Source of the DNA: Blastocystis sp. Blastoise
Lineage: Eukaryota > Sar > Bigyra > Opalinata > Blastocystidae
DNA: 64,000 nt
Assembly: GCA_039096225.1 (NCBI GenBank)
Contig: JBBPEB010000005.1
Span: 276,501-340,500 of the forward strand
Direction: 5' to 3'
Shown here: piece by piece, positions 34,428 through 51,219 of the stretch
How positions within the stretch are numbered: the stretch's first letter is position 1
How the letters are laid out: each line of letters starts with the position of its first letter
Program-made: the position numbers and the translations under genes
The notes under the pieces: model-generated
What the model was told of the DNA's origin: nothing
The model's database searches: none
The model's input: only the letters and a program-made list of their open reading frames with translations

Positions 34428-34690
34428 AAATTAAAAATATAAATAAATAAATAATATTTTTCGTGTTCGAGTAAAAGAACAAATTTAAAAAAGAACTGTA
34501 TTAATATGAAAAGAATTCGATACTGAACCCAGGGGTAAATAGTCGGCAGAAATGCATTCCCTATTTTCAGAAAACTGAAATTTTTTGTTATTACTAAATA
34601 TATAATAAAAGAGAACTATTTCAGGATATTTCAGATTTAGATTTAAAAAAAAATAATTTCTTTCTATTTTGATTTAACGATTATTTCAAA
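34428..34690. promoter_or_regulatory. Divergent promoter, copine and BTB-TLDc
   Basis: Only 263 bp separate the two start codons. The middle (34525-34560) is less AT-rich (GAACCCAGGGGTAAATAGTC) than the flanks and may hold regulatory sites. No factor is assigned. Confidence 0.4.
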
Positions 34691-36421
34691 ATGAAAGAAA
34701 ATATACGATTTGATATCCATCAGATCGAAAGTATTCAGAACGATGTTTTCCACTTTGAAAGATTAATTAGTGATTTGATAGGAGTCTTAACTAGTTCGAT
34801 AGGATTTTGTATTCATTCAGGCGATTCTGTGAATCAATTGCTGAAGCGATTCGTCAATGAATTTGAAGGAATTCAAAAAGAAAAAGATAGCAATTCAAGG
34901 ATAACTATAAAAGAACCTAGTTTTATACATGAAATGAATCATTTGAATAATGACAATGATGTTGATTTAGATGTTGAGCATATTCGTTTTTCAAATAGAG
35001 GAGTATTATATTCATTACCAAAGAAAACTATTGATAAAATGGTCGGTAGTTTTATTTATGATCAATATAAATCTAATATTCGATGTAAAGATGGTTCTAT
35101 CTATCTAGATTATTCAGGAGATGATACTTGTGTTCCTTTTCTTATAGATTTCTTAATGAATAAATCAGTTAATATAAAGAATATATGTTTAAAGGATCAA
35201 CTGGATTTAGTTGAGTTATTTGAGTTTTGTAATCTTCCTCTTCCAGAAGAACTTATGTTGGTACGTGATGAGAAATCTCGTTGTTTTCGTTATAATCCAA
35301 AATATGGAATAAGACTCTATGTAAATGATATTGAAGATGAATTATTAAGTAAGTATTGTATTCAAAATAATATATTAAACAGGATTATTAATAAATATGG
35401 ACATGGTTATGTTGATTATAATCAAAGTAACAATAAGTTTTCGATGCATTTATATTATACATATATTTCTTATATACATGATTATATTCTTTCTCATCAA
35501 CTGTTTATTGATCCATCCATAATGAAAACGATTCAGAAAACTCAATTAGAAAATGAAATGTATGATTTATTTGGTATACAAGGAAAAAATGCTGTTATTG
35601 AAGGTTGGGGAATAAAGAAATACTTTAAAAATTCTTATATTGTAAATAGTGTAGAATTAGAAAAGCCTTTAATTATATGGTTAGGAGAAAAAAAGAAATG
35701 GAAATTATTATTTAGGTATGCTTTTGTTTTTTTATTATTTTTATTATTTTTATTATTTTTATTATTTGTATTATTTTTTTTTTTGTTTTTTTATTATTTT
35801 TATTATTTTTATTTTTTTTTGTTTTTTTATTATTATTTTATTATTTAGAGCAAGTGAACATGAATATAGAGCAAGTGAATTTCATAGTTATTGTGACAAT
35901 AAAGGAGAAACAGTTACTATAATCAAACATATAGGTCATAATAATCATATTAATATATTTGGAGGATATACTGATCAACATTGGGATTGTTCACAAAGTA
36001 TATTATTCTATAATAAACATTTTTTATGTGTTTATTATTCTTTTTATATATTCATAATTAATTATTCAATATAGGGAAAATATCTTATTCTAAAGAATTT
36101 TTATTTACTATAACAAATGAACATAATATGCCTCCTAGTCAATATGGTTATATAAGCATAGATACCTGTCGTAGAGAGGATTATGGTGGTGCTATTTATT
36201 GTAGTCAATCTTATGGTCCTTGTTTTGGTCACATTTATGATAGTCATCAACTGCTTATTTGTGACAATTGTCATACTTCAAATAAATCTTATTGTTATTC
36301 TGGTTATTATGCTATCAATACTACACCTCAAAACTATTCTTTATTTGTAAATACTAATGCAACTAATTCAGAAAACTTTTTTATCGTCGATGATTATGAA
36401 GTCTGGGGAATCGATAACTGA
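34691..36421 (+). CDS. BTB-TLDc domain protein (paralogue 2)
   Basis: Three exons (34691-35715, 35849-35997, 36075-36421) give about 506 residues. The layout repeats that of the gene at 4.9 kb: an N-terminal helical region (RLISDLIGVLTSSIGFCIHS), a BTB-like fold around residues 95-200 (IRFSNRGVLYSLPKKTIDKM, SIYLDYSGDD), and a C-terminal TLDc domain (GEKKKWKLLFRASEHEYRAS, FHSYCDNKGETVTIIKHIGH, NIFGGYTDQHW, EFLFTITNEHNMPPSQYG, FFIVDDYEVWGIDN). Both introns are at the same places as in paralogue 1. The TLDc part contains extra cysteines (CFGH, CDNCH, SYCYS). It is the closest relative of the decayed copy at 41.3-42.8 kb. Confidence 0.83.
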
Positions 36422-37797
36422 ATCTTTTTTTTTTATTTAATTTTTCTAAATTTTTATTACAATGATTTTCTACATTTTGTTTGCTACTCTATTTTATTAT
36501 TTTATATTTTAACCTTTTTTTTTTAAACTATTTTTTTATTCATATCCTAGAAAATGTTTATAAAAATCAAGTAGAACCAATATGCTAAATAATTTCTATT
36601 CAGTTATTTTTTAAATCTTATTAATATTTGTAGAATTATAATATATGTTCGTGATTAACTTTTCAAATGATGGTTGAAACTGATCAATTTCTTTGTACAT
36701 GAATGCTTAAAAATAACAACATTCTTCACGACAATACTTAATCACAATTGATTCATGTATCTTATGATTCCCCATATATCTACTTAACATTGACAGCCTT
36801 GCTTTCATAATAATATCTATAAATAAAAGAATCTATTACATTAATCCATTAATACAAATCCAATCTATCATGGATCATCAGAGAAACATCGCATAAATCG
36901 CTCCTCATCTATAATTTTATCTTTTGCGTTGCAATACAACACAATCAATCCATTTCATGGTTTCAATCTCAATATATTTTATCGTAAATGACTCTAACAC
37001 TTGTCTATTTTCCAAAGCATATACATATATTCATTTTCAACTTAGATATCATCAGTTCATGATAAAAAAACAATAATAAAACTAATCTTGGGAAAATAAT
37101 CAAAGTTCTCCTTTAAATTATACAAAACTATGATTATTTCAAATCAATAAAAAACATATTCATAATATCTCATAGAACAAATATTCGAATGATATTCATA
37201 TATAATATGCATTCACAGGGTCTGATACACAAATATGAATTAAAATAACTAGTTTATTTCCTTCTTAAATGCAATAATACATGTTCTGTATGATTAAACT
37301 GAATAAAAAAATAGTCTCTGCTGCTATCTCACACCTGCTATATCACTTTACAATAAATAGCCTCCTTTATTACAGAAAGAAAACTGTAATTCATTATTCT
37401 ACTTTATAATATTCTGTTGAAATAATTGTTATGTATTCAGTATCTCGCATATCATCCTTTGTAAATCTCGAAAGAATGATACATGAAGTTATAGAACTAC
37501 CATTTTGTTATTTTCTTATTTACAGTTCATTTTTCGTGTTTTTCTTACGGTTTCGTTCCTATGAAGAACCATATTTAGAATACAATTCACATGATTAAGA
37601 AAATCGGAAGAAAAGAATATGTTCAGTTCTAAAGAAATATGAGCCAGTGCTTTTTGGTTAGAAAAGAGGGTATCTTACTATACGGTTCTTTTTTTGTTAT
37701 AACTGTTTCAATCATAAATAATTATTATTTCTTATTGAAATACATATATTTATTATATAAAGTTAATTTATTTTCGCTCTTCATTATTTATTTTAAC
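36422..37797. other. AT-rich intergenic region
   Basis: Contains the BTB-TLDc 3' UTR and the promoter of the next gene. A long upstream extension of the next reading frame (from 37639) is hydrophobic low-complexity sequence and is not accepted as coding. Nothing else recognised. Confidence 0.5.
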
Positions 37798-39295
37798 ATG
37801 AATTCCAATCAACAAATTTTTTCGATGCTTAATTATGCTCGTGGTGAATTTTACAACAAAAACTATGAAAATAGTATTCAATCCTACGACAATTTGGTAC
37901 ATTACATTGAGTCAGTTCTCCCTACTTTATCTCCTTCTGACCAAATGGAAATGAGAACCGCTTTAGAAACTTATAAAAGTGAAGTTAGTTATGTAAAAGG
38001 TGAATATAAAAGAATTGTAGGCCATTCTTCTAATGCTGATGTTCCTGAATCTCAACAAGAAGTATCTCCTGTTGTTCCCTCTGAAGAATGTATAGCTTCT
38101 TCTGTTCCCTCTGAAGAATGTAAACAACAAAAGTCTTCTGAAGTTCCTGAAAATACTCAAAAACAAGAAGAAAAAAATGAAACAATTGATAATACTCCTT
38201 TCGTGACTAAACAAGAAAATGTCTCTGAAACTATAGATAATAAATCAACTCCTCTTTTAAAGCCATTTATATTTGATATATTATATTATATATTATTTAT
38301 TATATATTTAAAATATTTATAATGTAAAAAAATATATTATGTATTAAAATATTTATAATATAATAAATATATTATATATTTAAAATATTTATAATATAAT
38401 AAATATATTATATATAGTACCCAATCCTTTAGAAGAAAAAACTCATATTAATGTATATTATTATTCAAATTTTTTTTTTAATAAATATTATAAATACTTT
38501 ATAATAATAATTAAAAAATTATACTATAATGAATATATATAGAATAAAACAAGAGAAGATTTAGAACAATTAAAAATGAAAACAATTGCTCTTGTTCAAT
38601 TAGGTCTTGAAAACTCAAAGAAAATGGATAAACAATATCATGTATATTTATTATTATAGATTGAAACAAATATTTTGAATACTATTATTCAATTTTTTTT
38701 TATTTATAGATATCTGAAAAAATCAATGAATTTGGTGATAAAATAATAAAGTTTGATGATGAACATCATGTTAGTCAATCTATTGTAAATGGACATATTT
38801 GAATTATATTATTATATAATAATTCTTATTAACATTATTTTATATATATATTATTACTTTTATTATAATAATTCTTATTAACATATATATATATAAATAT
38901 TAATACTTATAATAATTCTTATTAACATATATATAAATATATATATTAATACTTATAATAATTCTTATTAACATTATTTTTCAGCAAATAATATAACTAT
39001 TATTACTCTATAGGGACTTCAAAAAGCACTTTTAGTTACTTTAAAAGCATTGTCGAAGATGATGCGAGCTATTGCTAATTCTTTTGATAATAACAAATCA
39101 GCTAAAATAGATAGAATAACTACTCCAAAAACATCTATTGATTGTAATGATAATAATTCAGATATGTCTTCTTTTCAAAAACCTATTCAATTAGATTCTT
39201 CTAATGCTGGAAATCAACCTTTATATATATTCCCTTCCCAAGACCCTTCTTCAAAATGTCCTCCTCCTCTTCCCAAAAAACCTACTAATAACTAA
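37798..39295 (+). CDS. MIT-like / coiled-coil protein of unknown function
   Basis: I do not recognise this gene. The first exon starts at the Met after TTTTAAC and opens with about 70 residues of paired helices (MLNYARGEFYNKNYENSIQS, YVKGEYKRIVG) resembling an MIT domain, then a Glu/Ser/Pro-rich stretch with two SVPSEEC-type repeats. Later exons follow: VPNPLEEKTHIN, then TREDLEQLKMKTIALVQLGL, then ISEKINEFGDKIIKFDDEHH, and a final exon from GLQKALLVTLKALSKMMRAI to a PPPLPKKPTNN tail that looks like an SH3 ligand. The helices around 38550-38790 could form a coiled coil. The first junction (about 38256-38418) has no in-phase GT donor. A role in membrane traffic is only a guess. Confidence 0.6.
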
Positions 39296-40525
39296 ATTAT
39301 ACATATATATATATATATATTAAATAATTGTTGGGATTTTCTTAGTTTAAATTTGTGATTTTTGTTTATTTGTTTTTTTTGTAATATTTATGCAAATGTT
39401 ATTTATTTGTTCATTATATATAATTTGTTATTTAGTTTTATCATTTTATATAGATTTATAGTTGATTCAATATTAACTTGGCTTTGTTTAATTTTTTTAT
39501 TATATATATATATATATATTATCAACTATAAACAATAAAATGATTTGAAGAAATTCTCACATTTAATAAATATAGTCATTAAAAAACATTATTTTCAATA
39601 TCTTTTTTCAAATATATTTATATAACAATCAAGATATTTAATATAATACATAGTATTATTCTTTTTTCCATAAATATATTATTTAAAATATTCAAAACGA
39701 CTCTTTAAAAGCAACTTATTATAAATTCACTAACTATTGATGAAATACTTATCGATTTCATCTATCAATTCATTTAAAATGTCTTTTTTCTTTGTAAAAG
39801 TACTCGAGAATCGAAACACCTTTTCCATTTTTATTTGAAGCCATAAAATATTCTTTTTAAGCATAATAATTACGTCATTACGTATTAAACATCATTTGAG
39901 TGATATAGAGATGCTTTTTCATCAATAGTTGAGAACTTAATTCATCTTTATTCTTTGAAATATCCATCACAAGTATAGCTTTGAGATCAGTATTAAAAAT
40001 CACAAGTAGGTCTTATAGACATTCAAACAATACAAAAAAAATCAAAAAACAAAGAGCAAACCTTTTCTGGAAGCAAATTAAAAAATAAAAGACAAATAAT
40101 TGGATGATTGTATATATGGATTCATTAATTATAAAAATGAATAGCGAATAAAAAGACTGTGAAGAGTCATACAATTTGGTATAATCAGGAACCAGTAGGG
40201 TCCCAAACCCTATAGAAATACGTAAAAATAGGGTCATGAATCGAAGATGACCAGAAGAAATTGAATAATCACGGTTATGAGTAGAGAAATGAAGCGAAAG
40301 ATGAATTTCGAAATGGATGAATGTGTAGTAATTAGGAGCCATATGATTTATATAGACAAATAATATGGAGTTTCATGATATTGAAACTATGAATTTTTGA
40401 AGAAGAAGAAAAGAAAAAGGAAACTGGATATTAGAAATGGTTTATAAGATGAGTTGAAGAGTTTGTTCATAAATTTATTTATCAAACAATTTAATTTTAA
40501 GCTTTATTTTAAAAGTTATATCATA
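39296..40525. other. AT-rich intergenic region
   Basis: Contains the 3' end of the MIT-like gene and the upstream region of the microprotein. At 40190-40345 composition rises and a minus-strand frame of 109 codons (40342-40013) begins MAPNYYTFIHFEIHLSLHF and ends in hydrophobic sequence. It has no recognisable homology and is not called as a gene. The short hairpin AGGGTCCCAAACCCT lies at about 40197-40211. Confidence 0.45.
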
Positions 40526-40627
40526 ATGGGTAAGGATCACGCTGCTAAGGAAATGAAAGGCAAGAAGGGTAAGAATGCTCCTAAGACTGAAGCCCCTGCT
40601 ACTGAACCTAAGGAAGAAAAGAACTAA
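40526..40627 (+). CDS. 33-residue lysine-rich microprotein
   Basis: The frame begins MGKDHAAKEMKGKKG and ends EPKEEKN, followed by TAA. Nearly all Lys codons are AAG, with GGC, GCC and CAC used, whereas neighbours use AAA and A/T-ending codons almost only. Such bias is typical of highly expressed genes in AT-rich genomes. The start context CATAATGGG and an AATAAA-like signal 30-40 bases after the stop (GGCTAAATAAACG) support a real transcript. The product is highly charged with an Ala/Pro/Thr hinge. No domain is recognised. It could also be the last exon of a spliced gene. Confidence 0.6.
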   Translation: MGKDHAAKEMKGKKGKNAPKTEAPATEPKEEKN

Positions 40628-41258
40628 ACTAAGTGATGTTTCCTCTCTGAACTAGGCTAAATAAACGATTTTTCTATGAGATAACTGCTAGATTCTTTCT
40701 TTGATTTTCTTATTATTTAATAATTGAATCATTGAACCATTTCTCTCTCTTGTTTATATATGTTAATTCGCTATTTGCTATTTTAATTGAATTGTTTTGT
40801 TTGACATAATTTGTCAATTGATTTTAAATAATGATTTAGCATATGAATATAGATGATACAAATACGAATGAGTTATCGAATAATTGAATTGTATTTTCAG
40901 CTAATAATTTGCTTTAATAAATAACTGATTTAAGCATTTAAACAAATGACTATTAAATTTCTTATAAATTTATTCATTATGATGTATTCTAAGTCAAATA
41001 GATGCTTAACTTTAGTTAATTATTAAAAGTATTTTATATATTATATTCATAATTTATAATGTCTGTATTTGTTTGATATATTCTGTAATGAAAGTACATT
41101 TATATATATTGGACAGAATTCTAAAAAATATAGTTCATATTAAATTACATATTTTATTTATATATAAAAGAATAAAGAGGATGATTATATTAAAAAAACA
41201 TTAAACATCATAAGATTATTAGATTTATATATATATATTATATATATTATATATATTC
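40628..41258. other. AT-rich intergenic region
   Basis: Contains the microprotein 3' UTR, with an AATAAA-like element near 40660, then plain AT-rich sequence up to the TLDc remnant. Nothing recognised. Confidence 0.5.
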
Positions 41259-42779
41259 TCAAATACTATCCCATACTTCACAATCTTCAACAATAAAGTT
41301 GTTTCTGTTACTAGAATTATTTGTATTTACAAATAAAGAACATTCTTGAGAACTATTTTTCTGAGAAAAGTAACAATCACCACAATATATTTATTATTAA
41401 TAGTAAAATTGCTACTCATAGGTATATCACATCTATCACCAAATCTTGGACCATAATTGTTATTGCAAGTAATATAAACAACTAGAAACATGATCATATT
41501 GAGTAGGTTGAATACCATGTTCATTACTTAAATAGAAATTCTTTAGAATAGTTTTTAGAACCTAAATAAAAAAGAATATAATAAAAAATATTCAATATAT
41601 ATATGTATTATCTGAACCATCCCAACTTTGCACTATATATCCTCCAAATATATTCATATGATTATCATCACCTATATGTTTGATTAAAGTCACTGTTTCT
41701 TCTTTATTGTCACAATATTTATGGAACTTGTTTGCAAAATAATTATATTTACTTGCTCTAAATAATAATTTCCATTTCTTTTCTTTACCTAGACAATTCA
41801 CTAAGAATTCCTCAAGTTTTCTTTTAATAACCGCTGATTGTTTGAACCATCTTTTCTTTATCGCTTCCTTTACAGCTTCTCTTCCTTGATCACCAAATAA
41901 TTCAATCATTTCTTTCTCGAATAATCTTTATTAGTAGCATTAATATTTATCTTCTTGTATATCTATATATCTACAATTCACATATTGAATAATTTATTCA
42001 CATATTCATATTTCTTATCTATATATAAAATAGAATTATCGGATCATAATCAAGAAATCTATTATTATAATTCATTATATATTTTTTTCCATAATTTTTT
42101 ATTTATTAAATAATTTTAATAGTATCTTTTTTCCTTCCATTTATAATTAAATCTATTTCATCTTTTTCTTCTTCATATTTCTTCTTCTTTCGATCTCTTT
42201 TTACTTTACATCTATTAATTCTAAAGGAATCACTAATCCACAAAATTCAAATAAATCCAATATTTTTAATTGCTTTTCATAAGAAAATTGATTAAAATAT
42301 ACTTTCTTTCCATTTAAATAATCTAATAAACAATAAACAGAACCATCATTTCCTCTATAATCAAGATATAAAGTTCCATCATTTGCTCTATATTATTCTT
42401 CACGTTGTTCTTCAATATACGAACCTTTCAAAGTATCTAAAACAAATTTTAATATTTGAAATACAGGACCATTATTAGTAAATCTAATGAAATCCATATC
42501 ATTATCATCTTTATCATCCATATTCACATTCATATCTTCATTATTATTACTTTCATAAACACATTTCTTTTCAAATTCATTATTTTCACCTTCCTTTTCA
42601 ATACAATCATTTCCAATATGTTTTATAAGTCTATTAATCGGCATTCCAGAATGTATACCAAGATTCATTACTGATCCAAATACATTAACAACATCTTTCA
42701 TCAATTCTTCATATACATTGATATCCTCCTTCAACCTATTGAATTTATCAATATCAAATAACACCTTTTCTTTCACCAT
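41259..42779 (-). pseudogene. Decayed BTB-TLDc copy
   Basis: The copy opens well from 42779 (MVKEKVLFDIDKFNRLKED, then FIRFTNNGPVFQILKFVLDT) but meets in-frame stops near 42390 and again between 42050 and 42200. A second open block (41909-41592) carries FGDQGREAVKEA, GKEKKWKLLFRASKYNY, FHKYCDNKEETVTLIKHIGD and NIFGGYIVQSWDG. The end near 41259 (FIVEDCEVWDSI) is reached only with further shifts. The intron that splits the LLFR codon in both intact paralogues is precisely absent, while an intron-like stretch remains at the second position. This fits gene duplication or partial reverse-transcriptase-mediated intron loss followed by decay. It is closest to the 34.7 kb paralogue. Confidence 0.82.
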
Positions 42780-44309
42780 TAACGAAATAATGCTAATTAA
42801 ATAAATATAGTTGTTTCCCTTGTTTATTTGGTTTTTTAATTAATTTCTTTTATTTCTTTATTCTTCTCGTATTATTCATATATAATTTTTAATATTATAT
42901 TAAATAATAAATATTCAATATAATCTACAAAAATCTGCTAAGGATTCTTAAAATAGAACGTTCTTTGTCCATCTTCACTTCATTTATTATTTTAAATAGA
43001 TAATTGAATAATAATTAAAAATATAGAAGATACCAGAAACAGAAATGTATGTCTAATCAATTTATATTTCTTGCATAATCTACATTTTGATTAATAAGTC
43101 TCTTATTTTTAACAGATATGTTCCTATTATTATTTACAATATATCCATACATTTATATATGATAATTATTACTTATCTATAAGTGAATAACTCTATTCTT
43201 TTGTTAATCATTCCCGATTTCTGACTATATTTAATACATTATTGTTTATTTTTATATTATATTTATATAATATGTTTCTATTACTCAGAATGAATTACTT
43301 CTATAGTCTATTGATACAAAAATCTCTCCTTTTTTCTATCTGCTTCTTACTCATCCATTTCTATTTTACACTATTTTATTCTCATAATTTTTTATGCGAT
43401 AATTTATCATGATTTTTTCTACTAATCATAACCATGATTATTTATAATATATTATATATGAATAACAACTCTTTCTTAATGATATATTCTAAGAAATAAT
43501 TTTATTTTTAGTGTATAGTGATTGTATGTCACTAGTATTATAAATTATGTATATGTGAATAATTTAAATTTATTTTATAATACATGTATTTTATAATTCT
43601 TAAAGAAGAATTTATATAATAGAAATTTTTATTATGAAATAATATTATAATAATTAAATTATGAACAATTCATATAACTATTTGTAATCTATATTTTTAA
43701 ATCATTAAAATAAATAAATTTTATCTACAAATTCTAATAAATTAAGGAAAAAATGAAATTATAATATATCATAAATGTAAGAAATAATTAATGAATTAAA
43801 ACTATATATTTCTTACATTTTGACACTTATTTTGAAACTACTTTAGAAATAAAAATCCTTTTATATAATTAAACTACAAATAAAGTTATCAAAAAAGTTA
43901 TAATTTTTTTATATTTTTTCAATATATGAAGACAAATAGGTTTTATGAAAATTATTTTTTCTTTAGTTTTATAATAATATATGTTATAAAATAATTATGG
44001 TTATCCATATTCAGGACATCATTGTCAGAACAATACTCCTATAAACTTATTTTTCTATTTATTGTTAACAGAGTAATTAATTAAAATAGTATAATAATGA
44101 ATTCATAATATTCACAAAAAATACTTTATATATATTGAACAACTGTTACCATTAATTACATTATATTTAGTTACAACTCTAAAAAACACAAAAAAAATAA
44201 TTCTTTATATATAGAATTAATAAAACCATTAAGAATAAATAAAAAAATATAATTAAATGTAATAATAAAAATTATAAATAATTATATATACAAAAAGAAT
44301 TTAATATAT
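42780..44309. other. Long AT-rich intergenic region
   Basis: About 1.5 kb of mixed AT-rich sequence without long simple repeats, containing the upstream region of the pseudogene and the 3' UTR of the next gene. Nothing recognised. Confidence 0.5.
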
Positions 44310-48323
<4,014 letters not shown>

Positions 48324-50327
48324 TACTTGAATTCAACTATAATGACAAAATGATTATAAATTAGTATGCTTAAAAGATAGCATTATAAATAAGCAATAAA
48401 TAAATACTCTTTTAATAACTATAATATCTTATATTTATAAATAATCATTGAGATAACAAAGAATAAAACTTGCAATATTTTTGAAAAACCAGATTCACGA
48501 ATTTAGATGATTTATGACTAAGTTTATATGTAATTTTCAAGAATCTGGTAATTCAGTCATTTTCAGATAATTTTCATTTTTTTATAAGAAATGACTAAAG
48601 TTACGTTTTTCTAATAAATTATTTCTTTTTATTAAAAAATAAATTCAGTATGTGTTTTTCTCTAAATCTTGAATACTTTCAGAATCAATAATAAGAAAAT
48701 AAACTGTAATTGTGTCATTTATGTGCAATAATAGTGTATATATTTTTCTTTAGTCCATATTAGTGATATCAGTGTATCTTCAACTATTGAATCACTACTT
48801 ATTCTACAAGAATTATCCAATTTTGAAGATAATTGAGAAGATTACCACTTTTCTTTATCAATATGCATCCAGAGATCTTTATCAGCAAAACTATTGATTT
48901 TCAAAGTATTATTCATATGGTTAATTTGTCAATTTTATATCAGATTATTATGGTGTGTCTGATTTGTTCTTCATGTAATTTTTTACAAAATAGAATGGTG
49001 TTCAAATATATTTCTATGCTTTCTCTGTATATGATTATTATCTTAAAATAAGTAACAGATGAATAAGATTAATGATTTTAGTAAAAAGAACAAAACTATC
49101 CAAGAATAATAATGATATATATTAGCATAATGAATAGAAAAAATATATTATGAAAAACGTCTACTTTCCTAATATTATACGAATATAAAATCCTTTGTAT
49201 TTATTTATTATTATAAACCTAATGGTCAATTAATATTTGTTAAGTATGCAGATATCAAAGCAACTCGTGTATTATAATATATATGAATATTTCATTCAGT
49301 ATTATTCAATACATTTTTTTTTATTTTATTGTTATTATATTTTTAATTCTATAAAATATAATTTTCATTTATTCTGTTGTTAATATATTTTTATATAATT
49401 AATGGATATTTAAAATGTAATATTTGATGAAATTAATTCATTTTTTTAATTTTGAGACTTTTTCTATTATAAATAATATATATATATTTTTAATATACAG
49501 CATACTATTATTATTTTATAATAAATAAGAGTCTATTTTTTTTAACAAAGAAATCATAAAAATATGTTATTCGTATTTAGATAGATAATTATTTTTAATA
49601 ACAACACATTAAATATTTTTTATTCTATAGATAAATTCCATTGAAAACATTCATAGTCTTCTTTATTTATATAAATAATACAATAGATAAGAAGGAATGA
49701 AGATATATATACACTTATTGAAAGTAATAATAAAATACCATTAAAACACTGAAAACACTTCGTGAACATTAAAAAATCTATTCTTATTTATATATTACTC
49801 ATTTTATACTTATTGAGAACTTATTAAGAAAAATGTTAACAATAAAGAAATTCTATTCTTATTTATTAAAAAAACCTCTTCTTATGGAAAATTAATTCAA
49901 TGCATATACTTTTATATATAACAAAAGTATTTATCCTATTTTCTATATTAATGAAAATAAAGAAAAGATCAATTAAAATAAGAATTTTGTGTATTTATGT
50001 TCAATTTAATAAATATATATATATGCTTGACAAATATTTTTAAAGAATACCTAATTTATAAAATGATTTTTAATTCATTCGTTTACTATGAATAATAAAG
50101 ATAAACAAAGTAACATTATTTATAAATATTATTATATAAAAAACAAGTACAAAAATTAAAATAATAATAATTAAAACAATATTCTAATAGAATAATACAT
50201 AATATATTTCAATAGAACACAAATAACTTTATAATAGATGATGAGTAATATTCATAAATCAAATTGAAATCCTTAATTTCTCATTAATAAGAAAAAAACA
50301 TAATTAAAGAATAAATTAAACTGCTTT
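48324..50327. other. Long AT-rich intergenic region
   Basis: About 2 kb between the BTB-like gene start and the GTPase gene stop. It includes the promoter of the former. A 72-codon frame at 48833-49051 has no recognisable features. Nothing else seen. Confidence 0.5.
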
Positions 50328-51219
50328 TTATATGATTGAACAATCATCTTGTTTTGTTTCTTCCTATATACATATATATAATAATAAATAAGAATTACTT
50401 TTTTTTGTTGTTTATTTTCAGTATAACAATGTCGTTTAACGCATTCATTAACTATATCTGTGAAACACTATAATAATAAGTATATATTAATATTAAAACA
50501 AATTAGTTAAAAATAAATAGTCAATATACTTCATCTATATTAGTACCATCTTTTGCAGAAGTCTCAAAAAAATGAGCTCCATATTTCTTGGCTAAATCTT
50601 TACCTTCTTGAGTTGTTACTTTCTATATATATATTATTCATTATATTAAAATACTTTATAAATAAATAAAAGTATAATAACATATTAATAATTAAAAAAA
50701 ACTTATAATATATTCTTTATACTCTTTCTGATTCTAAATCACATTTATTACCAACGACAGTAACACATATATTTTTATTAGCATTCTATAAATTGTATGA
50801 CAAAATATATATATCTATAATTTTTAAAATGTATTTATATATACTTTATAAGCATCTTTAATCCATTCTTCAACTGTTTCAAAAGATTTTCTATTATCTA
50901 TAGAATACACTGCTATAATGCCGTTAGTTATACGTAAGTAAATAAGATTCATTGATCTGAACGCATCACAACCTGGAATATCCCAAATCATATATTTTAT
51001 AAGTTTATCATCAATTGTAATATATTTGGTTTTAAAATCGGCTCCACTAGGGGCTAGTGCACAATCCAAAGACTCTCCATTTATATATCGATACCGCATA
51101 CACGTCTTACCACTACCTATTCATGATAATTTAATAATGCAAGTATTCACAATACATGTTTCACTTAGCATTATAACTGTTAGTAATATATCAGGTGATT
51201 TCTTTTCGTGTTCACTCAT
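50328..51219 (-). CDS. Divergent Ras/Rab-like small GTPase with CaaX box
   Basis: Exons from 51219 give MSEHEKKSPDILLTVIMLSE, then after a GT-AG intron (51155-51117) SGKTCMRYRYINGES. Later exons supply KYMIWDIPGCDAFRS, GIIAVYSIDNRKSFETVEEW, VTVVGNKCDLESE, FFETSAKDGTNIDE and a C-terminal DDCSII. NKxD and ETSAK, which read guanine, are intact, and CSII is a prenylation CaaX box. The P-loop reads SETCSGKT, losing the first Gly of GxxxxGKT, and switch II reads WDIPGCD where Ras-type proteins have WDTAGQE, so the catalytic Gln is Cys. It may be locked in one state or be a pseudo-GTPase. The start could shift if the first intron is misplaced. Confidence 0.8.

Noticed and set aside
37639-37797. Upstream extension of the MIT-like gene frame
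   Set aside because: Hydrophobic low-complexity sequence before a better Met at 37798.
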